Source: Cryptomeria japonica
Taxonomy: Eukaryota; Streptophyta; Pinopsida; Cupressales; Cupressaceae
Length of the DNA stretch: 64,000 bases
Reading direction: 5' to 3'
NCBI RefSeq assembly: GCF_030272615.1
Contig: NC_081413.1
Location: 98,395,239-98,459,238, forward strand
Part shown: piece after piece, positions 1 to 10,076 of the stretch
Numbering within the stretch: the stretch's first letter is position 1
Layout: each line of letters begins with the position of its first letter
The notes under the pieces: generated by a model
Databases searched by the model: none
The model's input: the letters and a program-made list of their open reading frames with translations, nothing else
What the model was told of the DNA's origin: nothing
Translations under genes and position numbers: made by a program

Positions 1-687
1 ATACTTATACATTCTATCATTGTAATCATCAGATTCACCAATATGAAAAGAACTGAATGCAGATTCAACTTTATTTATCGAAGACCCACTGTTATCAAAA
101 TTATTTAACTCAAATGCATGTAGCTTACCAATAGTAGCATCCAAAGAAACTGACATATTTGGTACAGATCTTAGTTCATTGATTGTAGAGACACGAATGG
201 CATAAGCAAGTAGAAGTGTTCTAAGCAACTTACTTGTTACATTCTTTTCTTCAATAGTTCCTCCTGCTCCTTTGATTTGATTGATAGTCTCCTTTAACCT
301 TGTACTGTATTGAGTTATGTTCTCACCTTCTTTCATTCTCATGGATTCAAGTTGACCTCTTAGGCTATCTACTTTTTCTCTCTGAACATGTTCATCACCA
401 CCATACATAGATATGAGCTTGTTCCACATTGCTTTGGCATCATTGCAGCCTTCTAGGTCATTAAATTGTGAGTCGGTTAATGCAGATGTTATTTCAATCA
501 TAGCTTGAATATGTTCTTGCTTTGCCTTTATCTCTTCCATTGTCATTGGGTTGGTTCTGGGTGCTAGGTAATCATTCTCTAGATAATATGTTGCATATTC
601 TCCAATTCCTGATAAGTGCAACTTCATCCTTTTCTACTATGTGGAGAAACTAGACTTGTTCAACTTTGGTGCATCCCTTTTGTACAT
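1..687 (-). pseudogene. Ty1/copia gag fragment (element I), open at window edge
   Basis: The minus strand is open from about 627 to base 1 (209 codons) and reads as a copia Gag of the UBN2 type: an N-terminal block containing KLHLSGIGEYA, then DAKAMWNKLISMYGG, then SLRGQLESMRMKEGENI, then LLRTLLLAYAIRVSTINELR. Gag proteins of this family form the cytoplasmic virus-like particle. The likely start is the Met codon at 685-687. Two adjacent in-frame TAG codons at 634-639 fall where copia Gags have two Trp residues (before KRMKLH), which suggests G-to-A changes. The remainder (zinc knuckle, pol) lies left of the window. It resembles the gag of element D at 58797-59309 in domain order but is a different copy. 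Confidence 0.88.
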
Positions 688-737
688 CTTCGGATCTTTG
701 CCTCAAGTACCTTTAAACTTTTCTTCTGGAGTCCAAA

Positions 738-751
738 GCTCTAATACTAAT
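738..751 (-). other. Primer-binding site of copia element I
   Basis: On the minus strand this reads ATTAGTATTAGAGC, a mutated form of the initiator-Met tRNA complement TTGGTATCAGAGC. It lies directly between the LTR end and the gag leader, as expected for a 5' LTR junction. Confidence 0.75.
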
Positions 752-2161
752 TGTTAGCTGAGATGAGAGTGGGGGGGGGGGGGTGAATCATAAAACTTAT
801 AATTCAATATATTCAACAGATTCAACCTTGGTAGCCTTTAATGATATGCAACTAAGACTGTAAATCATTCAATACTTATAAACAGATACACTTAAACATC
901 ATAACACATATAACACTAGATTTAACATGGAAACCCAAATAGGGAAAAACCACTGTGGGATTTTGGACCCACTAAGAAATATACCCTTCTAGAGTATGCT
1001 CGGTTAAAAGCAAATCCTGTTAAATATTACAAACACATTGCTAGATGTGACCCGGTTAAGGGATTTCCCTTAGACTTGTTAGAGTCTTGCACTTTGTTAG
1101 AAGTGACCTTGTCAAAGGATTTCAAACACTCATTTAGAATGGTACCTTGCTAGAGGGTTTACAAATAAGACTGTTAATTCCACTCGGTTAAGAGATTTCC
1201 TATCACTTACAAAATAAACAACAGTAATAAAATATATCTACAACTTCACATCTGAAATGCTAAAGTAGATTCTATTTGCTCAAAAAAATCTTGTCATACA
1301 ACGTATCTTGTCCCTTGTTGGGCTTGCTGGGCTTCTCAATCTATTCTTCAATCACATCTTCAAGCTTTTGTGCTCGGTAAACATTACTGTAGCATCATTG
1401 TGCATACATTGTTTATCAACAATTCCTTATTTATAGACAGTTCCCAACTGCTTAATCTCCTTGATCATATTTCCCATGATCAATCTTAGCCATTAGATCT
1501 GTAAACTTGACTAGGTTCATTGTATCCTTTGATCTGAAAACGTTTTACCTTGCCTTGGAACTTGTGCTAGGTTATTGTGGTTCAATCTATGTTGTAGATC
1601 TTCCTCTTTGATTTTCCATGTCGTCGATCCTCAACATACTTCATTCACGGCATAGCAATCATTTATTCATCTCCAGCTCATCAACATCCTTTATTAAATA
1701 ATATTTTTATCCATCCAATGTGATCTATTATAACTCAGTTGTTACTCGGTAAATACTAAACTTCACTCAGTAGACATTCTGCCTTCTTTAACCGATATCG
1801 ATAAACTTAGGCTTTACCGACCAGGTTATTTGCTCAGTGACATAGTACAATATTAAACAACATATGTAGGATATAAAAAACAATCAAAACAACATAATCT
1901 CATCATTGTCTAACTCGGTAATAGTTGCCCATTGAATAACTTATTATTCCCCTCCATTATCACATTCTTTTTGAGTCATTTACCGACCTCTTAATTTTCA
2001 TCAAAACATACTTCTTAAGCTATGGCAACATCATTCTGAGTGAAAAAATCAATTGCTTGACATCAATGACAAAATAATATTATTAAAATAGTAATCATCC
2101 TTCTTCAGTTATATCAATGATCTACAACAACCTTCTCAATATCCTTATTGAAATGCCAACA
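752..2161 (-). repeat. 5' LTR of copia element I
   Basis: The segment starts TGTTAGCTGAG next to the primer site and ends GAAATGCCAACA, giving the TG...CA termini of an LTR of about 1.4 kb. Near the inner end is a run of 13 G (771-783) followed by TGAATCA. This is the same G-rich signature as in the other copia LTRs here, but longer. At 926-960 is the ATGGAAACCCAAA-AGGGAAAAACCAC motif shared with the other copia LTRs. Positions 980-1200 carry degenerate GGTTAAGGGATTTCC-like words that recur in element D. The outer (right) boundary is inferred from similarity to the D LTR end. Confidence 0.7.
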
Positions 2162-3956
2162 ATCTCCTTTTATGTTGTAATGCCAACACTACATAGCTTA
2201 TGAATCCCGTTGTGGTAGGTGAAGATGTGATATACTAAGTCTTGCACAAGCATAACAAATAGATGATACATATGATGGGGGAGTCACCACTTTTATCAGG
2301 CTACAAGTAACCTTTCAATAAGCTATGTTTCTATTCAAGGAAATATATATGGTTAGTATCTTGGGAGCAAAACCTTCTATGCTCTTGCATTAAATTTATC
2401 AAAAATATTCTCAATCAATAGAACGGGTGGGTTTCTACGTAAAAAGGTGTCTAGTAATTTTTGATGCTTTTGGACATAAGTTCATTCTACAGTGACTCAC
2501 TTAAGAATCTTATACTTTGTGGTGGGGCCCATTTGTCCTTTCAGCAAGTTATATTGTAGGGACAGCTATACCCAAGGCTACAACTTTCACTCACACCTGA
2601 TTTCTATAGCGACTCGAAAGATTTATTGTGTGAGGTCATTCCTAAGAGTGATGTGTCTCTTGACAGGCCTCTCTAAAAAAGGTAAACTTTGAGTGTTACT
2701 AACACTTTTCTCTTGCACCTAGGACCACGAAAGCCAAGGGAGAGGATAGTGTGTGTTAGAAGTAGGACCACTCAACAAACTATTTGCACAAGTGTATCAA
2801 TCACAAAAATCACTTGTTCTTTTTAACCTTTTTTCATCACTATGTGATCTAACTATTTGGAGATGTTGCTCCAACAATCATGGTATTCTTTTTAACTTCA
2901 AAGGCAAAATATTTGAGTAAACTAGGAAAATTAAATCCTAGTCAACTAAATAAAAAAACACGTTTGCTTGAAGTAAATCACTTTGAAAAATAAGAAAACC
3001 TTGACAAGTTGATTGTTCTTTTTATTTGCACAAAAAGTTGAAGTGTTGATTGTAATTTCCTTAAGTTTGATGCAAGAAATGAGATTTGTTTGTCTTGTTT
3101 TAAGCACCAAAATAAAATGTGTCCTAACTTGCAATGAAAGTAAATTTGTGGGATTTTGAGTTTGTTGTTCTTTTTTAAATTGGACAAATGAAGTTCATTT
3201 TAAGCCCAAATAAAAGTTGTGTTTTTCTTTTTAGGAACCCAAAATAAAGTGTGAAGTTAAATTTTTAAGCCAACAAGAAAATGAATTCATTTTATCCAAC
3301 TTTAAAAAACAACAAAGTTAAAAAAATAAATTCAAATGATTTCTACTCTAAATTCCTCCACCTTGCACAAACAATCAAAAAGTTAAAAAAAATGAAATGA
3401 AGTCTAGGTGGGCTTCCACAAGCCTAAATTTTGATTTTTGGTTACAATTTTGAGCTCTCTAGAACAAAAGCGCTACTCTATGAACACAAAAGCGCAACTT
3501 TAGAACAAAAGCGCAACTTTGGAACAAACACACAACATTTAAAACAAAAGCTCAACTTTAGAACAAAAGTGCGACTTTAGTACAAAAGCACGACTTTAGA
3601 ACAAAAGTGCAACAACTATGGTACAAAAGCACGACTTTAGAATAAAAGCGTAATTTTAGAACAAAAGCACAACAACTATGGTACAAAACCGAAACTCTAC
3701 GTTATAATAAAATTTTACAGAATTAAAACTGATAGACAAAGAGCACAAAAGCACTAAAAATTACAATAGCATTATTTAAAGTATAATAGCGCTACAACAA
3801 AGATAAAAGCGCTAATTTAACTAATAAAAGTGCTAAAACACCAATTTTCAAAGGCACTAAAGCGAGTTCTATAGCACTAAAGTGTGACCTGTGTGGCAAT
3901 TAAAATCAAAAAATGTTAGTAGTTTTTAAACTTTTGGAGTTGGATTCACCAAATGA
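2162..3956 (-). mobile_element. Internal non-coding region of LARD-like element H
   Basis: No pol or gag frame is visible. On the minus strand the region begins at the LTR H boundary with a primer-site-like TTTGGTGAATCCAAC (3939-3953). A repeated-word array (3455-3880) follows, then AT-rich DNA, then a block (about 2430-2770) with weak stepwise similarity to 49790-50480 of element L. The order matches L: LTR, TTTGGTGAAYCCAAC, word array, conserved leader block. The left limit is arbitrary, because no second LTR is visible before element I. The small open frames here have no recognisable product. Confidence 0.5.
3455..3880 (-). repeat. Short word minisatellite (GAACAAAAGCGCAACTTTA-like)
   Basis: About 18-20-bp units built from AGAACAAAAGCGCAACTTT repeat from about 3460 to 3710 with substitutions. 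They continue as looser AAAAGCGCTAA words to about 3880. The array lies just inside the primer site of element H. Confidence 0.85.
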
Positions 3957-5530
3957 TGCTCTACAAAATGGGAGAATGTTAGACAAAAACTTGTGGTGAT
4001 ATAACACATAAGAAGCACAAGAAACAAAGAGAAATGTTAGTGTTAATCAACCAAAGACAAATCTAAGCAGGCATACCAAGAGAGACACTAAAAACATAAT
4101 GAAGCATTTAACTATGAAAATAAATGCAAAAAGAGATCTCCAAATGCCTTCCACCATGCTTGTAGCTCCTCCTCCCTTGTTCCTCTCCTCTCCGAATTTC
4201 AAGTAAGTGTATCTCTCAATAGCTTTTTGCACTATGGATGCCTTATGGAGGTTCAAGATGAAAAATGATTTATTTATGCAATGCAAGTGTAAACAAAAAG
4301 CTAATATTAGATGATATGGAATGAAAATGATTTATTTTAATCCAAAATAACAATATATTGATGATTTGTGCTAAATGCTCTTCTCTAAAATTGGCTATAA
4401 GTTAAATGCATATAAGTTTTCAGAATTAAGGCTAAGAATGCTTGAGGATGCTTGAGGATGCTTGAGGATTTGAAAATGAGGAATGTGAGCTCTATTTATA
4501 AGAAAAATGGAGCAATGGATGGTTGAGATTGAATAATCTCAATAAGGGTCAAGATTGAATGGTTTATGATCCATGTGAGGGCTTTCAACACAATCCCAGG
4601 ATGACAAATGTCAACAAGAGATGGGTTGAGAGGAGAGGGAAGAAGCATTAAATGCTTGACATGACCTGAGGGTTAACTTGGGAGGTAAGGTTAATGTTGA
4701 GTTGAATGAATAAATTCATTATTCAAGGAATAATGCTTTTATCCAATGGGTAAACTCTTGTGCAAGAGTTACTGAGGATAACCATGGTCAAAGCAATAAA
4801 TGCTTGAGGAGACACATGGGTTACATGAGGGTTCAGTTAGAGGTCAAAGTCCCTAACCATGTGGGTGAGTTGAGTTAACCATTAATGGTCATGTAAGAGC
4901 CATAAGTGGTTTGGAAGACTTTAGAGGTTATCTTGTTGGACACATAAAGCATTAAATGTTTTTCAAAGACTTTGGAGTCTTTGAGAAGTGACTCCAAGTT
5001 TCTTAAGAATGTGACAATATTTAGGGGATGGATTAGGCTAATTAGAAAGGGGTTTACAAGAATCTAGAAGGGGATTAGGATTGCAAGTGGGTTTGGTGGC
5101 TGAGGGAAAATAGGATTTTTATTAAAATAAAATTCATTTATTTCAACAAATAGGTGCAAGTTGCATTTTTAGGAGAATGCAAGTGGGTTTGGGATTTTAA
5201 TGATTTAAATAAATGTTTAATTTAATTTATTTAAAAGAGGAAAGGGGATTTAATTTAAACAAATAGAATTTATTCATTTAATTGATTGTGAATTTAGTTT
5301 AAAGAATTAATTAAAATAAATTTATCTATTTATTTAATTGATTTGAGAATGTTTGAAGATGAATTAATGAAATATTAATTTAATTAACTGATGGCTAGTG
5401 GATTTTTAATCAAATAAATATCAAATATTCATTTAATTAAAATGGATAGATTTATGTGACTAAAATACTATTATGTTTTTCTTCTTATTTCATCATCCAT
5501 GCATTAAATTTATGATAGGCTCGTCCCACA
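3957..5530 (-). repeat. LTR of LARD-like element H
   Basis: On the minus strand it starts TGTGGGACGAGCC (5530) and ends TTTTGTAGAGCA (3957), followed by the primer-like site. The TATA box TATAAATA is on the minus strand at 4493-4500. The interval 4480-5230 is clearly homologous, in opposite orientation, to 38820-39600 inside element T, including the TATA/GAGCTC region and the AGTCTTTG and AATGGTTA words. The sequence CTTGAGGATG is repeated three times at 4441-4470. The frame 4047-4286 (79 codons) lies inside this LTR and is not treated as a gene. The outer boundary is inferred only from TG...CA ends. Confidence 0.62.
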
Positions 5531-6537
5531 ATAATGGTTACCATTTTTTGGCCAAATCAACACAACGAAATCAACATTTTGCACCAGATTTTCACTTTCT
5601 AACACTTATAGTAGCTAAACCATAAAAAATTTGAAGATGAAGCAAATTAGTGATTTGTGATATTTTTTGTATGGATTCTAAATATATTAAAAGAAATAGA
5701 CATAATTTATAAATCTATTTATGCAACTTTTAATAACTTATTTTTTTATAGTAATCAACATTTTTCAAAAGTGATGTTTATTTATAATATTTTTTATAGA
5801 AAGGATTAAACTCTAATTTTAGAAATATAGATTTGTCACACCAATATCTAGTGCATGGATATTTTTTCATAATTTTTGGTTGCATATATTTTTTTAGTTT
5901 ATTTTTTAAGTCAAAGTATTTATAATTTGGAGAGAGGTGTATGTTGTCACACATAACTTTTTTTATATGCATTTTTTTAATTAACTTCGTTTTTTGTTGA
6001 AATGAAGATATTAGTGCCTAGGGAAAAGATATTAAAAAAAAATTATTTTTCATTTCTCATGTGTGAAATAAAGGCCTTAATGTTTGATGGAAAACTTACA
6101 TTGACAAGATATAAAAAATAAATATATTAATGAAATTCAATATATTCAAAATTATACTATTAGAAAGATCATAATAATGGCTACATAATTACAAAATGTA
6201 ACTTCTAAGTGAATTCATTTGATCCCCCTAAAGGTAAAGTAAAAGTGATTTTTTGTCATCATTTTGATAGGTGTAGAAAAGACTCCATCACTAGTATGAT
6301 TTAAGCCTAGAGGTTTTCTATCCAACCGGGTTTGATCGAACCCTTTTCAATTAGTATACTTCAAATAGAACCTCTCAAAGATTAAATCATTATATTTTTC
6401 TTTAAAAATATGTGATTTGAGGCAAAAATCAAGATGTCTCAAGTTTCTATCCCATTATTGCAAGATTGCCCAACATGAATAATATAAAAATTAGGCATAT
6501 TTTATTGTCAACAAGTTACAAACCTCTACTTTGATAA
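5531..6537. other. AT-rich DNA, nothing recognised
   Basis: About 1 kb of AT-rich sequence with only short frames (largest about 60 codons). I see no domain, repeat or RNA gene. The last five bases (GATAA, 6533-6537) are the left target duplication of the TRIM element. Confidence 0.6.
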
Positions 6538-6672
6538 TATTGACTTGGTGGTCAGCACGTCCTTTCGGGTTCGCAACGTGGCTTAACCACCTCCCGTGGA
6601 TCTGGGTAAGTCTGGTGTCTGTAATGATCATTGATAGCTTGAGATTTTGGCGCAATGACAAACATACCAACA
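6538..6672 (+). repeat. 5' LTR of TRIM
   Basis: The 135-bp terminal repeat begins (T)TGACTTGGTGGTC and ends AACATACCAACA. It matches 6767-6901 over its whole length with scattered transitions. Confidence 0.94.
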
Positions 6673-6766
6673 ATTGGTATCAGAGCCTTGGGTCACGAGT
6701 TTGAATCCCAGGAGGTCTCCTTCACTCTGTTGGTGCAGAACCCTCAGTCAGTGCTAAGGGGGAGAT

Positions 6767-6901
6767 TGTTGACTTGGTGGTCAACACCTCCTTTGGGGTT
6801 CGTGACATGGCTTAACTACCTCCCGTAGATCTGGGTAAGCCTAGTGTTTGTGACGTTCGTTGATAGGTCAAGCTTTTTGTGCAATGCCAAACATACCAAT
6901 A
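6767..6901 (+). repeat. 3' LTR of TRIM
   Basis: The second 135-bp copy begins TGTTGACTTGGTGG directly after the purine tract and ends AACATACCAATA. It is followed by the target duplication GATAA. Confidence 0.94.
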
Positions 6902-7157
6902 GATAATGCAAATGTATATGCCTAAATTTGGGTCTTTATTTATATTATTTTGTTTTTGTAATATCTTTCTCTTCTCAACCCCATGTAACTCTAATATTAG
7001 CTTAGCATAAATAAGGATCCAAACTTTCAATCTCAAAGGATGACTTAAAGGATCAGCCCATTCCTACAAGGTTTTCCATGTTGTTGAACTTATCTGGAGC
7101 ATTTTTCCTAAACAAGAGGCCTAGACCTATTAAAAAAAACATAAGGCTTGATTTTAT

Positions 7158-8049
7158 TGTTGTTATCTGGTACTGCTCAAGTTGGTGAAGGAAAACCCTA
7201 ACATGCCACCCTTTGAATGTTGCTTTTGGTGGGAACCCTCATAGATAAATATATCAACTCTAGACTAAAATGATTTGATGCTTGATGCAAGTTGTGAGAG
7301 AAAAGAGAGCCTGAGCAAGAAGATAGACTATCTTTCTAAGAGTTCTTTCACAAAGAGTTAGAGTGTGTGTTAGCAGGATGAACCGATGAGAGGTTCTAAC
7401 CTGTAGAGATAGAGTAACCGATGAACTGTTATAGTCTTAACAGTCAAACATACCGGTAGGTATTGAAATATTAGGAAGGAATCCAAGTGTGATACTATGT
7501 AGGGTGAGGTTTTGAGAAGGAGAAGAGAAGCAATGAGCAACCAGTAAGAGATCAGAAAGAATAATCTGATAACCGAAAGAAGAAGGATTGGTGAAACAAA
7601 CGAAGTTGATAACTGACAAACATCCATTGATCAAGTGTTACATAACTCACTTACAACTAGGTGTTATCATTGAATTAGAATTTTGTTTCATTGTATTACA
7701 CCGCGTTGGTGCTCCTTGGGTTGGTTCCCTAAATTCAGTAGGGGTTGGTGCTCCTTGGGTTGGTGCCCTAAATCATTTGTAATCTGTTGTTTCATTGTGA
7801 GGCTGGATTTGAGCAGTAGTCTCTAGCAGCAATTCTCACCAAGGTTTTTCCCATATTGGGTTTTCCTCGTACATCTGGTGTTGTGGGTTATACATTTATG
7901 TGTTTTCCTCTTTTGATATCCTCTTGTATCTTACTGATTTGATTGCTTAGTCTTTAGGTTATTAATCGATACTCAAAGATTGGTCTAAAGTGGAAATATT
8001 TTTTGAACCACTGATTCACCCCCCTCTCAGTGGTACATTGTGTTCAACA
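7158..8049 (+). repeat. 5' LTR of truncated copia element F
   Basis: The end is well defined: TGTTCAACA at 8041-8049, then a primer site. The segment has the copia LTR signatures seen elsewhere in the window: GTTTTTCCC...GGGTTTTCC at 7844-7866 and CTGATTCACCCCCCTCTCAG at 8011-8030. The start at TGTTGTTATCTGG is my best guess, and no target duplication was found, so the left boundary could be off by tens of bases. Confidence 0.65.
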
Positions 8050-8063
8050 ATTGGTATCAGACC
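8050..8063 (+). other. Primer-binding site of copia element F
   Basis: ATTGGTATCAGACC follows the LTR end and matches the complement of the initiator-Met tRNA 3' end, apart from the last bases. Confidence 0.85.
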
Positions 8064-8123
8064 ATAGGTTCCTAGTTGAATAAAGATTTTGCTAGCTTGG
8101 GTAGATTCTGGTCAAAGAACACA

Positions 8124-9290
8124 ATGACAAGAAATAAATCCGCCTCCTCAAAAGCCCCCATGTTTGATGGAACTAACTATGTCTTCTGGAGTAGAAGAAT
8201 GGAGACCTATATTTCCTCTCTTGGTTTTGATATGTGGATGTCTCTCAAAAATTGGTATATTGTCCCTAGTGTTCCTCCCACTGATCTGGATGCTAAGAAG
8301 GAGTATGAGAATAATGCAATGGCTAAACATGATATTCTAAGTAGGCTGTCAGATAATGAGTTTGTCAAAGTCATGCATTGCGCATCCACCAAGGAGACTT
8401 AAGATAAATTGTAGAGATTATTTGAAGGAGATGTCAAAAGTCAAAGAGGCCAAGCTGCAATCACTAAGAGGTCAACTTGATGGCATAAAGATGAAAGATG
8501 AAGAAAATATTGCAGACTACCTTCACAAAGTAGATGAAACTATGAACACCATCAAAGGACTTGGAGAGGAAATTGCTGATGAGATTATTGTCAAGAAGGT
8601 ACTTAGATCTCTCTCATCTAAGTATGATACTAAGGTTTCTGCCATAGAGGAAGCCAAGGATCTGAAAACATTCACAATGGATGAGCTATTTGGCTCTCTA
8701 ACTTCCTATAAAATGAGGACAATCGGTGAACCATGTTCAAGGAAAGAGGCATCTTCAAACTCCATCAAAAAGGGAAAGGAAGAGGTTTCTCATAAATGAT
8801 CTAGTGAAGACTTGGATGCAGAGGTATAAAAATTTATTAGAAAGCTCAAGAGAGGATTCAGTAAGTATAAAGGAAAGTTACCACTCAAATGCTTTAACTG
8901 TGGTAAAGTTGAACACTTTGCTGCAAAATGTCCTTATAGTGAAACCGGTGGAGATGAGAAAAGAAGTTTTGGTAGATCTACCAGTAAAGACAAAGAAAGG
9001 AATGTCTATCAACAAGGAAGAAGAAGCTACCAGAAGCATAATAGCTTATATATCATTGAGGATGTTGTCAAAGATGAAGAAAGCACATCAAAAGATGACT
9101 GCCATGAAGATGAAAGAGAATTTAGTCTCTTTTTGGAACTAGATGAACCAGTGGTTGAAGATGAGGAAGATTAAGACATTGAAGCTGGAGTGGATCTAGA
9201 AGACGAGCTCATGAGAGCTCTTGAGGAGTTAAGACTAGAAGAGAACTCAAGAAAGTCAAACTTGCTGTAGCAGAAGAACAAGATCACTTG
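8124..9290 (+). pseudogene. Ty1/copia gag of element F, frameshifted
   Basis: The ATG at 8124 (MTRNKSASSKAPMFDGTNYV) opens a copia Gag. FWSRRMETYI and the DAKKEYENNAMAKHDILSRL region are in the first frame, which ends at 8402. After a +1 shift the second frame reads KEAKLQSLRGQLDGIKMKDE and KKVLRSLSSKYDTKVSAIEE. A CCHC zinc knuckle (CFNCGKVEHFAAKC, 8890-8934) sits in the same frame after stops at about 8798 and 8835. An acidic tail and a LEELR...EE heptad-like stretch run to about 9290. There is no protease or pol: the element stops at the microsatellite and unrelated DNA follows. Role by family: RNA-binding particle protein. Confidence 0.9.
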
Positions 9291-9370
9291 AAGTAATCCC
9301 TGGATGAGTTCCTTCACGCTTTGGGTAGCTTTTACATTTAACAAGGTAAAATAATTTGTGTGGCCCCACT

Positions 9371-9442
9371 CATGTATATATTTATATATATGTATATGTA
9401 TATATGTATGTACATACATATGTATATATATATATATACGTA

Positions 9443-9507
<65 letters not shown>

Positions 9508-9572
9508 ATATATACATATAGACATATGTATATATATATATATATAGACATATGTATATATATACATGATAT
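9371..9572. repeat. (TATATG)n / (TA)n microsatellite
   Basis: About 200 bp of TATATG, GTATAT and TA repeats. It is free of stops in several frames on both strands, which produces spurious Tyr/Ile/Met/Val frames up to 126 codons. It marks the right break of element F. Confidence 0.97.
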
Positions 9573-10076
9573 ACATGAGTTATCATAAAAATCATACTTA
9601 CTCCAAAGTTAGGTGAAACCACCTTGTGTTTTGTGTTCATTATCCTTTGATTTATCCTCTCTTGGGGGCTAAATTATTGCGATAACATGCTTGTCTTTCT
9701 TGGGTGTATCCTACCTTAAAGAAATTTCTCTCGATAAGGCATGTGGAATCGCTTTAACGTGGGTGCATACACTCCGCTCACGATTCTCTCTTTTGATACT
9801 TAAAGTTACTTAGCAAACTTTGTTTGTAATTTTTGGTGCTTCTTCTTTTCATGACTCATAGTAAGAGAACTTTACTAGTTGTAGTCATGGTTCTCTCTCT
9901 TTCTCTCTCATGATCTTCCCTTTTACCTTATCATTGAAGTTGTAAGATCCTAAAGTCCACTAGGGGCTTGGTGAATCTTGCCTCTTTGATGTGGTGAAAG
10001 TCATTCAATCTGAACTCCTTGTACTTTATTGTGAGTATTTGCATAAGTTCATACTGCCGCTAAAGTGGGGGCTAAA
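9573..10076 (+). mobile_element. 3' internal end of the element carrying LTR K
   Basis: This is non-coding DNA leading into a polypurine tract (TAAAGTGGGGGCTAAA, 10061-10076) immediately before the TG of the following LTR. That marks it as the 3' untranslated end of an LTR retrotransposon whose 5' part is missing. No domain is visible. Confidence 0.55.

Larger units (their letters stand above)
6538..6901 (+). mobile_element. Complete TRIM (364-bp miniature LTR retrotransposon)
   Basis: Two 135-bp direct terminal repeats (6538-6672 and 6767-6901) flank a 94-bp interior. The interior starts with a primer site TTGGTATCAGAGCC (initiator-Met type) and ends with a polypurine tract AAGGGGGAGAT. A perfect 5-bp target duplication GATAA lies at 6533-6537 and 6902-6906. 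The left LTR begins TATTGACTTGG where the right has TGTTGACTTGG, and the right ends ATA where the left ends ACA. Both differences look like single transitions in the terminal TG/CA. There is no coding capacity, so it would depend on another element's proteins. Confidence 0.95.

Noticed and set aside
3455-3880. Repeat array considered as a CRISPR-like structure
   Set aside because: Words are short, degenerate and not separated by unique spacers of constant length, and the context is plant retrotransposon DNA.
4047-4286. 79-codon minus-strand frame with a hydrophobic C-terminus
   Set aside because: Lies wholly inside the LTR of element H just downstream of its TATA box; probably LTR leader sequence. 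Could be revisited if conserved in other copies.
9171-9640. Overlapping Tyr/Ile/Val/His-rich frames up to 126 codons on both strands
   Set aside because: They are translations of the TATATG microsatellite, which lacks stops in several frames. No start context or domain.
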